DNA of 64,000 bases, from NCBI GenBank assembly GCA_032871835.1, contig CM065296.1:116818146-116882145 (forward strand). The letters are read 5' to 3'. Shown here piece after piece: positions 33,934 through 44,599 of the stretch; position 1 is the first letter of the stretch; the number at the start of each line of letters is the position of its first letter. The DNA comes from Dipteronia dyeriana. Taxonomy: Eukaryota > Streptophyta > Magnoliopsida > Sapindales > Sapindaceae. Position numbers and translations under genes: made by a program. The notes below the pieces were generated by a model that saw nothing but the letters and a program-made list of their open reading frames with translations, made no database searches and was not told the DNA's origin.

Positions 33934-35912
33934 TCAATTCTTGATTTTGCTAAAAAGGATTTGCACACCGTATCGAGGCTGCAGAGTTAGAAACGATGTC
34001 GGCTCATGAACATATGTTGGTGACAATGTAAAAGCATACCGTTGGATTATAATAGCCAGGACAACTTTTGCCTCAACCATGGCTAGGTTCTGGCCTACAC
34101 AGATTCTAGGACCCAACCCAAACGGAAGAAATGAAGCTAAGTGCTTTCGAGATTCATTGAACCGCATCGGATTGAACTTGTGAGCATCTTCTCCCCACAT
34201 ATTAGTATTGTAATGTGCAGCAATCGTGGCCAACTGGAGCTGTGTACCAGCCGGAACGTCAGTGTTCCCTAACTTGATGGCCTCTGCCTTCTTACATGTT
34301 TGTCTCAGGGTCATCACAATAGTAGGAGGGTACAGTCGAAGTGTCTCATTGAGTATCATGTTTACCTAGTAAGAAAGTTTAATTATTATATATAAATCGA
34401 AAATTATCAGGTGGTGCAATTGAAATCCTTTACAAAAAAAACGTGTTGGATCCAGCTGATCAGTTCTGTAAAATGTTTTTTCAATGCTCAATTCAACTTA
34501 CGATCTTGAGTTCACTCAAGTTCAGTGCCACTAGTTGTCCATTGTCTCTGCAGATGGAATTCACTTCCTCTCGTGCCTTAATCTGCCATTCTTGATGCAA
34601 AGCTAGAAGAAAAATTGCCCAAGTGAGAAGATTAGCTGTTGTTTCCCTTCCTGCAAAGTAAAAGGTCTTGCATTCGTCTATAATTTCGTCCTCCTCTAAT
34701 CTCTCATCCTGACCGTCCTGATTTTTATACGATGAAATTAAGAGACTTAGTAGATTCCTTGAAAGAATTTCACTCGCTTTACCATTACTTTTTCGAATCA
34801 GCATCTGGATTGCTTCGCGAATTTCCGACTCTAATCACCACCTCTCTCTGTTTTTCTTGGTAGGCAATAATCTGCAATGATACACACACACACACACATA
34901 TATATATATATCATGTTGCTTTCTAGACTTTCACGTATGTAATTCAATCAAGACATTTAATTATTTTATAACCTGAACCCTGGAATATAAACACTTCTAA
35001 CAGATTCAGTAAACAGATACGTTTGCTGTTCTTGCAACATGAAAATTCGCTTTCCATCTTCATAACGTCAGCTGAGAGTTCATGAAATTGTGTACTGACT
35101 TCAATCTCAATTTCATCAACTTTCCTTCCTCTTAATTCTTTCCATTTATCAACCATCTTCATGGTACTAGTCACAATTTCTGGCACCTAATCCTGTTTAA
35201 TTAAAACAATTGCGATGTTACATGTCCAACTTTAAAAATGAATCAAAATGATCGTAATACTGTACGATCCAAAATATTAATTTAGAATTCAACCCGATGT
35301 GTCTAATGAGTTATCTTATACTCATATGGTAAATAACATGATGACAATGAAAAATCAATTGGCATGCCATTTGGGTTGGTTTTCAGGTTAATTTTTTTGG
35401 ATTGTCCAGTGTAAGTGATCACCTACCTTTACTCGCTCCATGTTAAAAGCCTGGTTTGCGATTCTCCTGTGAACAGCCCACTTGTCACCGCCAAACTCAA
35501 CAAGTCCATCTCCGAGTAGCAGCTTCGACAACGGGTCGAATTTGATCTTTTCGAATGACCCGTCTTTGTTCATGAGGACCTCTTTGATAATATCTGGGTC
35601 AGATATGACAAGTCTGGGTATTGACCAGAACCAGTACAAGAAGGTTGTTCCGTATTTGAGTGACCAATTGAGGTAAAAACGAACTATACGCGGAATGATA
35701 TGGTGGTCAGACGACATTGGCTTCGATTGAGCTTCCATGTGCTGACGGCGGATCTTGGCTACGTTTCCAGCGATCAAACAGTAGCCAGGGCCACTTATGC
35801 ATTGTTTCTTGAAATGGCGTTGGATTCGATATGGTACCCATATGATCAAGTGAACAATTTTTACAAGATATACAACAAGAATGGTGAACAAAATTATAAG
35901 AAGAAGATGCAT
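33934..35912 (-). pseudogene. CYP721A-like P450 pseudogene (copy E)
   Basis: All four exons can be found: ATG at 35912, exon 1 to about 35424, exon 2 about 35192-34975, exon 3 about 34875-34500 and exon 4 to the stop at 33934. Three lesions disable it. A TAG at 35187-35189 replaces the Trp at the start of exon 2. A 28-bp deletion at 35061/35062 removes the [10 protein letters not shown] segment and shifts the frame. A TGA at 34835-34837 replaces an Arg early in exon 3. Exon 4 is clean, with [10 protein letters not shown] intact. Its substitutions (KQCISGPGY, tail ILFSKIKN) place it with B and F. Confidence 0.92.
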
Positions 35913-36339
35913 AGTCAAAGACTCACAACTCACAAGAAGTGATGTGAAAGAGCAATCGAGAGAAAATGCGCATTTATAATGGTGGTTTCTTGTGTGGGGG
36001 CAACACTAGAAATGGTTTGTAAAATGCGGATGACAACACTGGAACCTCTCATGAAGGTACGTAAATGCATTACCATCACTATTAAGAGATGATTTCTTTA
36101 TCAAGAAGGTTATTATACTAAAATATGATATTTGGGAAGATCAAAGTCAAAAATAATTAAATTTAATGGTAAATTTAATATATGGGGAGATTTTTAGGTT
36201 CTGTTATTGGTTGGTGATCTGCTTGATGTAGCTTGCTCTGTTTCCCTCTTTATTTTCTTTTCTGTGTGGTGCCTTGCATGGCCCGGTGACCTTTATTTTC
36301 CGGTAATTTAAAGGTCCGTCCTGTAAACGTTTTTCGGTT

Positions 36340-37100
36340 GCTGTTTTTTAAAAATAAAAATGAAAATGAAAACATTATTTTTTATTTCAGTTTCGAATTC
36401 GAAAACTCGTCTGGTAGCATATATTGAAAACTATATTTTAAAAGTGAAAATGTAAAAAACGCGTCTGGTAGGTTAATCGAAAACTATCAAAAATTGAAAT
36501 ATCAATTTTGGTATTTTATTTAATATTAAATAACTATAAACAAATTGATTAAATATTTAACCAATATAATTTTGTATTGTAATTTTTAAATTAAACAAAA
36601 GTAACACATCAAAAATTAATTCAAAAAATGAAATAATCAAAATTAAACTCTTAAATTATAAATAAATAATTATAAAAATAAAATATATTTAAATATTATT
36701 ACATATATTATAATTTTTATTCTAATAAAAATATATTAATATTCTATAATATTATATAATATTATAATATTATAATATTATATATATATATATTATTGCA
36801 TGAATACTTTTAGTTCTAGTTTAAAATAAATTATTATGGAATATATATAAAAGAGGGACACTTTGGTCATTTAAAAATCTTGTCTCATATTGTTCTAATC
36901 ATATCAAACGCATAACAGTACAATTAATAGTTTTTAAAAATATATATATATATATAAAAAAATGGAAAACAAAATGAAAAACAAGTATTTTGTGTTTTTC
37001 AAATCTTTCACTTTTAACAATGATTTTGTTTTTCATTTTTTTTTTAAAATAAAATGAAAAACGGTTAACGAACGCGTTTTTAAAAAATAAAAATGAAAAC
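36340..37100. mobile_element. AT-rich TIR element, hAT/Harbinger MITE type
   Basis: Both sides carry TTTTTAAAAATAAAAATGAA or its near complement, with repeated CGCGTCTGGTAG and ACGCGTTTTT words near the ends. 36862-36935 matches 26458-26527 in the PIF-like element. The interior is nearly pure AT with no frame. Ends are approximate. Confidence 0.5.
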
Positions 37101-37137
37101 GGACTGAAAAAAAACTGCAAGACGGGGCATTGGTTTC

Positions 37138-39663
37138 TAAAGGTGTAAAAATGGACTGGCCCGGCCCATTAGGGACGGCCTGGCCAGTCCATTTCTGGAA
37201 ACCGGCCGAGCCGGGCCGGCCCGAGACGGTGTGACGGGCCGGGCAGGGCCGGCCTGTTTCAAGAGAAACAGGCCTGGCACGGCACGCGGGCCTGCCTCAA
37301 GCGGGCCGTGCCAAGCCGGCCCGCCGGGCCCCTCTGGCGGGCCAACCTGGCCAGGCCTAACGGGCCTGGTCCGGCGGGTTAGTTTTTTGGTCCAATTTTT
37401 TTTCCAAATCACGTTTTTTTGGATTTAGGGTATAGGGTTTAGGATTTATAGTTTATGGTTAAGGGTTTATAATTTAAAATGAATGAAGAGAACGAACAAT
37501 TATTAGGATTTGAAATAAATAAAGAGAACGAACAATTTTTTAATTATTTATTTATTTTTCACTTATGGAATTCAGTAATACATATCTACATGATTGCCTC
37601 ATTAAAAACCTTACCAAGAAAAACCCAGTGGGATAAAAACTTGGTAAGGGAAAAAGAGTGCAACTGTTTTACAACTTACAAGTAAATAATAAATACATAT
37701 GTAAAAGTATAACCTAATTCTGGCCCTGGCCACTACCTGAAGGGTCATCAATATATAGATTGTCGAAATTTAGATTAAGTTCTTTATCTACAGTTAGATT
37801 TTGTAACCTTTTTTTAGCATGCTCCCAATCCCGAAGGCATGTTAATACCTCTACCATCTCTAGAGACAAACAGCTTCTTCTTAGTTCAATTATGCGTCCA
37901 CTAGTGCTGAAAGCTTGTTCTGAAGACACCGTTGACACTGGAATAACCAGTACGTCACGTGCTAAGTGTGACAGAACTGGATACCTGTACGTATAGGTCT
38001 TCCACCATAACAACAAATCAAACTCTTCCTTGTCTTAAACAACATCGAACTGTGCTTCAAGGTACCTAATAAGTTCGGTACAAGAAGATGGGTTAGATCT
38101 TTGCCCTGAAGAAGTACTTGCTGATTTGTCTTTTTTTCTTCGTTTCAGAAGGCTCCAACTTGTTTGTTTCGGCTCTGTCTCCGGTCGTGTTGATTGGGGG
38201 ATGTCAATATTGCCAAACCTGGTCTCGTAAATATAAAAAATCTCGAACAACTTGGTTCGAATGTCGGTAATTTGTTCTGAATAATCTATTGACAAATTAA
38301 TACCAATAAACTCAAGCAAAACTTCTAAACCAGATAATTTAACCATGAGATCTATTATAGCACTTAAGGCATAAAGTAAGGGAATGTTAGCCCAATACTT
38401 TTTCAACTTTGTCTCCATGACAACAACTGCAGCGCCTAGATGTTCATCTTCTCTATAACTGTTTAACAGTTCAGACATTTCCATTATCTGATGGATTGCC
38501 TGGAAAGATGTGGGGTAATATACCCCGGAAAGAGTTACAGTGACATTGTAAAAAATCTTTAAAAATTGAACAAAAATCTTTGCCACATACCAATCGTCTG
38601 TGGAAAGTAATTTTGGACTAAGTTGTCCTATTTATAACTAATTACTATAACTAATACGACACTTACAATAATTTATTTACTTAAAAAAAAATTAAATAAA
38701 CAAAAAAAATCATAATCTACTAACATAAATTTTTAAATTCACTAGTTCACTACTACAAATAAAATTGATAAATTTACTAACATAATATACTAACATAAAA
38801 TTGATGATTTGAACCACTACTCTTAAATTTACTATCATAATCTACAGATGCAAAATTTTAATTTATGAAAAAAACAATATCAAACGTAATTACTACACTT
38901 AACATTTATCATTTACTTATTACAAAAAGTAATTTCAGTAATACAAATTAACTTTCTAAATTTATTAATAACAAATATTAAAATTACTACTAAACTTACA
39001 AATCTTAATAAACTAAACAAATAATATTAACATTAAAACCCAAAAATTGATAAACTAACTAACTAAATAGATAATGTTTTCATTAAGTAACTCAAATCTA
39101 AACATAAACATATAAATTTACTATGAGAATATGTTAGACCAAAAGTAATAACAAAATTGTACCTTTAAAATTTGGTGTGTTGGTGGAAAACGTAGAGAAT
39201 TTTGTAGAGAGAGTAATATTAGAGAATTGGAAAAGTTTATAACCAAAATGAATGAAAAAGTTTAGAGAATTGGAGAATATATTAGAGATTGAGATTTGAG
39301 AGAATGAGATATTGAAAGAATGATAGAGAGAGTTAATGGAAAATGAAATGGATGGAAGTATTTATAGAAAAATTTGATTTGTAGGTCAAAATGTAATTTA
39401 AAAGATTGTAGGGGGGTTTTGGTAATTTTAATTTCCTCCAAAGGTTAGAAATCAATTCCAGCCGTTGGAGGTTTTTTTTTATAAAAAAAAATTGGCCAAA
39501 CGGACCGGCTGACCGGTCCGACAGGCCTGGCACGCCGGATTGGCGGGCCAGGCGGGCCGGCCTGTCGGGCCTCCTCCCAGCGGCCCCGCACGAGGCCTGG
39601 CCCTCTTCCTTCACGGGCAGGCCGGACCGGCCTGTCACCGGTCGGCCCATTTTTACACCACTA
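37138..39663. mobile_element. hAT element with a perfect 8-bp target duplication
   Basis: TTGGTTTC flanks the element exactly at 37130-37137 and 39664-39671. The ends are TAAAGGTGTAAAAATGG and, in complement, TAGTGGTGTAAAAATGG. Both subterminal zones (37145-37385 and 39495-39650) are packed with GGCCGG and GGCCTG words in opposite orientation and are sharply GC-rich against an AT-rich core. It carries the 3' part of a transposase gene on -. Confidence 0.93.
37714..38624 (-). pseudogene. hAT transposase, C-terminal part
   Basis: Read on -, the frame starts in the conserved stretch LLSTDDWYVAKIFVQFLKIF (about 38624) and runs through KLKKYWANIPLLYALSAIID (DUF4413-like). It ends with the hAT dimerisation domain: YPVLSHLARDVLVIPVSTVS, then SEQAFSTSGRI. 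The only interruption is a TAA at 38035-38037, between the two blocks. The N-terminal BED finger and most of the catalytic domain are missing; 38640-39330 is AT-rich and non-coding. The rest of the frame is very well kept, so the loss may be recent. Confidence 0.88.
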
Positions 39664-39837
39664 TTGGTTTCTCTTGGGTTGTTGTTGGGGTTGCCTCTGT
39701 TTTTGCGTTTGGCCTTCTTTGTCTCTTTTTGTGTTTTGTTTGGTGGAGGTCCACCTTTGGCTTCGCCTCTTTCGTGTTTGTTTCGTTGAGGTCTTTTCGG
39801 GTACTCTCCCTTCAAAAAATTAATAGTAAATTTAATA

Positions 39838-42300
39838 CTTTAAACCAAAAATATGGAACAATATAAAGTTGTTACAGTGATTTAACCCTCGTACCTTTAG
39901 TGAGTTTGATAGTGTCCTTTCTTCAATTATCGAATTATTGTTATATTTTAAAATATATATTTTTTAAAAAAAAACTTAACGGAGAGGGAATCCCTCCGAA
40001 CTAGTTTCGTGTAATGATCAAATTATTAGATGTTGAAAATCTTACCAATAACATAATTTGGAGTTGTAATATGACCTCAATTATACATAGACAACGTGCC
40101 TTAACTATAAATCACACAACTTGGTACTAATCTTATTAATTTTAGAGGGTATGAACGGAATAACTTTTATTTATGACTAACGAACTATTTGATTTTTTAT
40201 CTGAAGACTGAACAGTGTTGAATGTTACTGAAGACTGATTAATGACCGAAGAGTGAAAAGCGGAAAAACATGTTTTTTTTTTCACTGAAAATTGAATGTA
40301 AGTGATAAGCTATTTGTTTTTTTAAGTTATAAATATCTGAAATTAATACTTTTACATTTATAGCTTTCTAATTATTTATTATATATTTACATTTTAATAT
40401 ATTAAGGATAATTATAACAAGTGATTTAATAATCGTAAAACAAAATTATTTAGTTATTTATAATATTTTAAAATTATATTAATAATATTATTTAGATGTA
40501 ATCAAACTCTAAAATAAAACTAATAAACTAATTATCAAATTATGAGAGAAAAACAGAAAGAACGATTCCTTACCGGAAACCGGAATATGGTAGAAAAATC
40601 AATCTCTAATAGTTTGAGTTTTGAAACAATTAGTTTTTGTGATGCTGTAGTTGATTATCGTGAGAAAAAAAAATGAATAATAGTTTGACAGAAGACAAAA
40701 TTGGAAATTAGTTAGATTGATGAAGATAGTTTTGGAAGGAAAATATTATATTAAATTCCAGTGGACTTTTGTTTTTAGTGAAAAGTGAAATTTTTTTACT
40801 TTTCTAAACAAGTGGTTTTAAAGGTTCTTTAAATGATTTTATCACTTAAAAAAATAAATAAAATAAGTAATTATTTATAAAGTAAAAGCAATCCCAAACA
40901 AATACTTTGGGATTGCTTTTACTTGAGACATAATCACTTATTTCTCTAAGTTCTAAACAAATATGTGTTTGGTAAACATTCTAAAAACAACTTATTTTAT
41001 AATTTGCTACTTCAATAAATAGCTTTTGAGAAGTTGATTGGGGTTGCTTTTTGAAACAGAAGCTAACTTATTGTTTATACGGTGTCTAGAATACCGTCAC
41101 TATTTTGATAAAAGATAATATTACTCTTATATTTAATAATAATATAATAAAAAGTAAGAAAAATTAAGATTTTTTGTTTGGACAAGAAAAAAAAAATAAT
41201 TTAAAAAACTAAAATTGGGAATGGCGGTCATTGCCGTGGTGGCCACCACCGGAAATTGATGTCAACAACGAAGTGACCGGAGGAAACCAGCTCCTCCGAC
41301 AGCAGAGAAGGCGATAATGGAGGAGCCGTCAGAACAGATGGAGGTTTGAAGCGAATCCAATCACGATTCCGTCGTCAATCTGTTGCGAAGTCATCACAAA
41401 GTCCAGTTCTGATCCGAAGACTTTGACGGAATCTCGAAATGACTGGAAGCCTCCTCCATGATGCAACGAATCGGCGGTTGAATCTTACGATTTCTAATAC
41501 TTGTTCATCGTCGGCGCGAGAAAGGATGTCAGTGGCACGAGAAGGAGGCCGACGACGATGGATCTGGAGACGGAGGAGGAACTGGAGAGTCGACGCCACC
41601 ACACCTGAGTTTGCAGAGGTTAAAGGTTGAGTGGGTTGGTGAAGAAGAGGATTGAGTTGACTCGGAGGATGAGCTTGAGTTGACTCGATCAGGTTCTCTG
41701 TTGAGTTTTAAATATGAACCGAGTTGACTCATTTTTTGAACGAGTTTGAGTAGTGACTGAGTTGACCCAGTCATAGGTTTTTTTTCCCTGTAATTTATTT
41801 ATTTTTATATGCTTTATATTTATAATATTTATTTCTATACATTTTAGTCATTTTGTCATTTTGTTCGATACAATTTCCATCATTTTAAAAGTTAAGCAAT
41901 TTTGAATTTTGATTTTCCAAACACCAATTTTTTTTTTCTTTCTTAAGTTAAGTAATAAACAAATTATAATTTAAATATAGCATACGGTTGAAAACTTTAT
42001 GGATTTTTTTTTTTAAGTTACCTTTCATGAAATTGATTAGATAACGTGCGTCTCATTAATTTAACGATACAAAGTAATTGTGTGGCCGATTTAGGAAAAT
42101 TATTGGATGTGTTTTTCTTATCAACCGGAAACTATCAACATCAAATAATACATGGGTAAGATCTTAATATCTTTTCTAACAAACCAAAAGAAAATCACTA
42201 CCGATATGGAAGAAAGATACACTATCGTTTCAAAATTATCAGATGACTTAAGTCAATCTCAATACAAAGCTTTAATAATGCAATTCAAACAAATAAATTA
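39838..42300. other. Gene-free stretch with MITE remains
   Basis: 39960-40170 matches 44345-44545 and is upstream flank shared by P450 copies E and F. 40190-41000 consists of AT-rich MITE-like sequence, including the inverted repeat at 40855-40950. 41221-41775 is GC-richer with GAGTTGACTC and GGCGGTCATTGCC words and looks like a captured or decayed exon, but no frame could be tied to a family. Confidence 0.5.
40855..40950. repeat. Inverted repeat with a perfect 19-bp stem
   Basis: AAGTAAAAGCAATCCCAAA (40880-40898) is followed by a 7-base loop and its exact complement (40906-40924). Outside this, AAATAAGT(A/G)ATTAT keeps pairing, for a total stem of roughly 40 bp. The word pattern is typical of back-to-back MITE ends. 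Confidence 0.85.
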
Positions 42301-42640
42301 GGTATTAGCTGAAACTTAGAGATCATCAAAATCATATTTTTAATCTTAAGATGTCATGATTTGATATGACACCGGCCAAGCTTTTGAGTTTTGACCAACT
42401 CCACCGACCGTTACCATATAATGTATACATATTGAAAATGACAGTTGTGATTTTTATTTTCTATCACGTTTTATAAACGGGAGATAAAATATTAGATTTG
42501 AATTTTTCTTATATCTCAATTCTCAAAGAAGAAAACAATCCAAATCATATAGATTCTTATGTCATAAATTTCCAATGAATGAGGTTTAATGATTAGTTAA
42601 ACCAACCACACGGGTTTTTATAATGAATTGTAAAATGACA
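42300..42640. repeat. Segmental repeat, copy 1 of 3
   Basis: GCCAAGCTTTTGA, TTGACCAACTCCACCGAC, GTTACCATATAATGTATA and TTGAAAATGACA recur in the same order at 45695-46050 and, more diverged, at 51755-51940. Confidence 0.75.
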
Positions 42641-42936
42641 CTAATATTTTTATAAAAAACCAAAAGTTCATCTTATAAGACGGTGTTGACCTTTATACCT
42701 TTATATAATATAAAGTAGATATCTAGATTACTGTTTGATTTTGCCCTTAAATTCAATGTCAGAATTTACTGTAAATACTAAAAAAAAAAAAGGTTTTGAG
42801 TCAAACTAAACCTATTTTCAATGTTATTCTTACCGGCAATAACTTGAGGGTAATTACAAGTTCACAACAAATTCAACAATACATTTATTTGTACAAAAAC
42901 CTGTATTCTAATGCTTTGTTCACTTTTCAGGGATTT

Positions 42937-44054
42937 TCAATTCTTGATTTTGCTAAAAAGGATTTGCACAACGTATCGAGGCTGCGGAGTTAGAAACGAT
43001 GTCGGCTCATGAACATATGTTGGTGACAATGTAAAAGTATACCGTTGGACTATAATAAGCCAGGACAACTTTTGCTTCAACCATGGCTAAGTTCTGACCT
43101 AGACAGATTCTAGGACCCAAGCCAAACGGGAGAAATGAAGCCAAGTGCTTTCGAGATTCATTGAACCGCAATCGTGGCCAAATGGAGCTGTGTGCCACCC
43201 GGAACGTCGATGTTCCCTAACTTGATGACCTCTGCCTTCTTACATGTTTGTCTCAGAATCATCACAGCAGGAGAGTACATTCGCAGTGTCTCATTGAGTA
43301 TCATGTTCACCTATACATATTTCATAAATTATCAGGTGCAGCAATTGAAATCCTTTACAAAAAAAACGTGTAGGATCCTGCAGTTGGACCAGTTCTTTAA
43401 AATGTTTTTTCAATTCTCATTCAACTTACAATCTTGAGTTCACTTAAGTTCAGTGCCACTAGCTGTCCGTTGTCTCCGCAGATGGAATTCACTTCCTCTC
43501 GTGCCTTGATCTGCCATTCATGATGCAGAGCTAGAAGAAAAATTGCCCAAGTGAGAAGATTAGCTGTTGTTTCCTTTCCTGTCAGGTAGAAGGTCTTATG
43601 ATTACCTACGGGCTACCTTTACTCGCTCTATGTTAAAAGCCCACTTGTCACCGTTAAGCCCAACAAGTCCATCCCTGAGCAACGGGTCGGATTCGATCTT
43701 TTCAAATGACCCGTTTTTGGTCACGAGGACCTCTTTGATCGTATCTGGGTCAGATATGACAAGTCTGGGTATTGACCCGAACCTGTACAAAAAAGCTGCT
43801 CCGTACTCGAGTGACCACTTGTGGATGATATGGTGGTCAGATGACAATAATGACATTGGCTTTGATTGAGCTTCCATGTGCAGACGGCGGATCTCGGCTG
43901 AGTTTCCAGTGATCAAACGGTAGCCAGGGCCACTTATGCATTGTTTCTTTAAATGGCGTAGGATTCGACATGGGAGCCTTATGATCGTGTGTACAATTTT
44001 TAGAAGATACACAAGAAGAACGGTGAACAAAATTATAAGCAGAAGAAGATGCAT
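42937..44054 (-). pseudogene. CYP721A-like P450 pseudogene (copy F)
   Basis: ATG at 44054 begins an exon 1 with the same anchor and KQCISGPGYRLITGN as copy E, but with small in-frame losses (the HRIA block before FNIERVK and part of the FYxRW region). Exon 1 runs through its donor directly into the middle of exon 3 near 43595: intron 1, exon 2, intron 2 and the start of exon 3 are deleted. Exon 3 then continues to its donor near 43435. Exon 4 has a second internal deletion near 43168 (between TIA and RFNESRK) and a frameshift after the haem loop, which itself reads [10 protein letters not shown]. It is not functional. Confidence 0.92.
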
Positions 44055-44344
44055 AGTCAAAGTTTTGGAACTCACAAGAAGTGAAAGATGGTGCGATCGA
44101 GAGAAAATGAGTATTTATAATGGTGGTTTATCACGCGGGACAAAACCACCAATTTTATAAATCAAGAAAGGTATTATCATAAAATAAAAGATTTTTGGAA
44201 GTTCAAAGTCAAAAGTATTAATACTTTAAAACAAAAATATTGGATAATACAGAATTGATTCATTGATTTGTTATCACGTTTATCGTGAGTTCGAGATCGT
44301 TTCCACTATTGAATTATTGTAATATTTTAACTAAAATAAATAAA

Positions 44345-44545
44345 TAAAAAAACTTAATTAGTGGAGAGGGACTCCCTCTAAGCTAATGTCTTTTAACAAT
44401 CAAATTAGTGCAGTATTAAAAATCTAATGGATAACATAATTTGGAGGAGTAATATGTGATATAGACCACGCGTGTTGAACTATAAATCACACAAGTTGAT
44501 ACTAATTTTATTGATTTTAGAGGGTGTGAACGGAATAACTTATTT
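44345..44545. repeat. Upstream-flank duplicate shared by copies E and F
   Basis: GAGAGGGA.TCCCTC, GATAACATAATTTGGAG, AACTATAAATCACACAA and TTTTAGAGGGT.TGAACGGA match 39960-40170. This shows E and F arose by a segmental duplication extending well upstream. Confidence 0.8.
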
Positions 44546-44599
44546 ATGACTAGACATACAAAATTTAAGACGGTTTGAAAGTTAACATTTCATGGAATT

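Larger units (their letters stand above)
36181..39819. mobile_element. LINE-tail insertion split by later transposons
   Basis: An 18-bp direct duplication, TTAATRGTAAATTTAATA, lies at 36163-36180 and 39820-39837. The homologous flank of copy F (44190-44240) has no insertion here. The insert's own sequence survives at 36181-36335, about 37100-37137 and 39664-39819. The last part is GT/TTTG-rich like the 3' UTR of the LINE at 48880-51055 and ends in a short A run (TTCAAAAAA). A long variable target duplication and an A tail fit a 5'-truncated LINE. It was later hit by the MITE at 36340-37100 and the hAT at 37138-39663. Confidence 0.65.

Noticed and set aside
37137..37428. Gly/Pro/Ala-rich frames on both strands
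   Set aside because: They arise from the GGCC-rich hAT subterminal clusters.
39333..39866. Frames of 108 and 160 codons
   Set aside because: They run through the right hAT end and the LINE tail; composition is that of the repeats.
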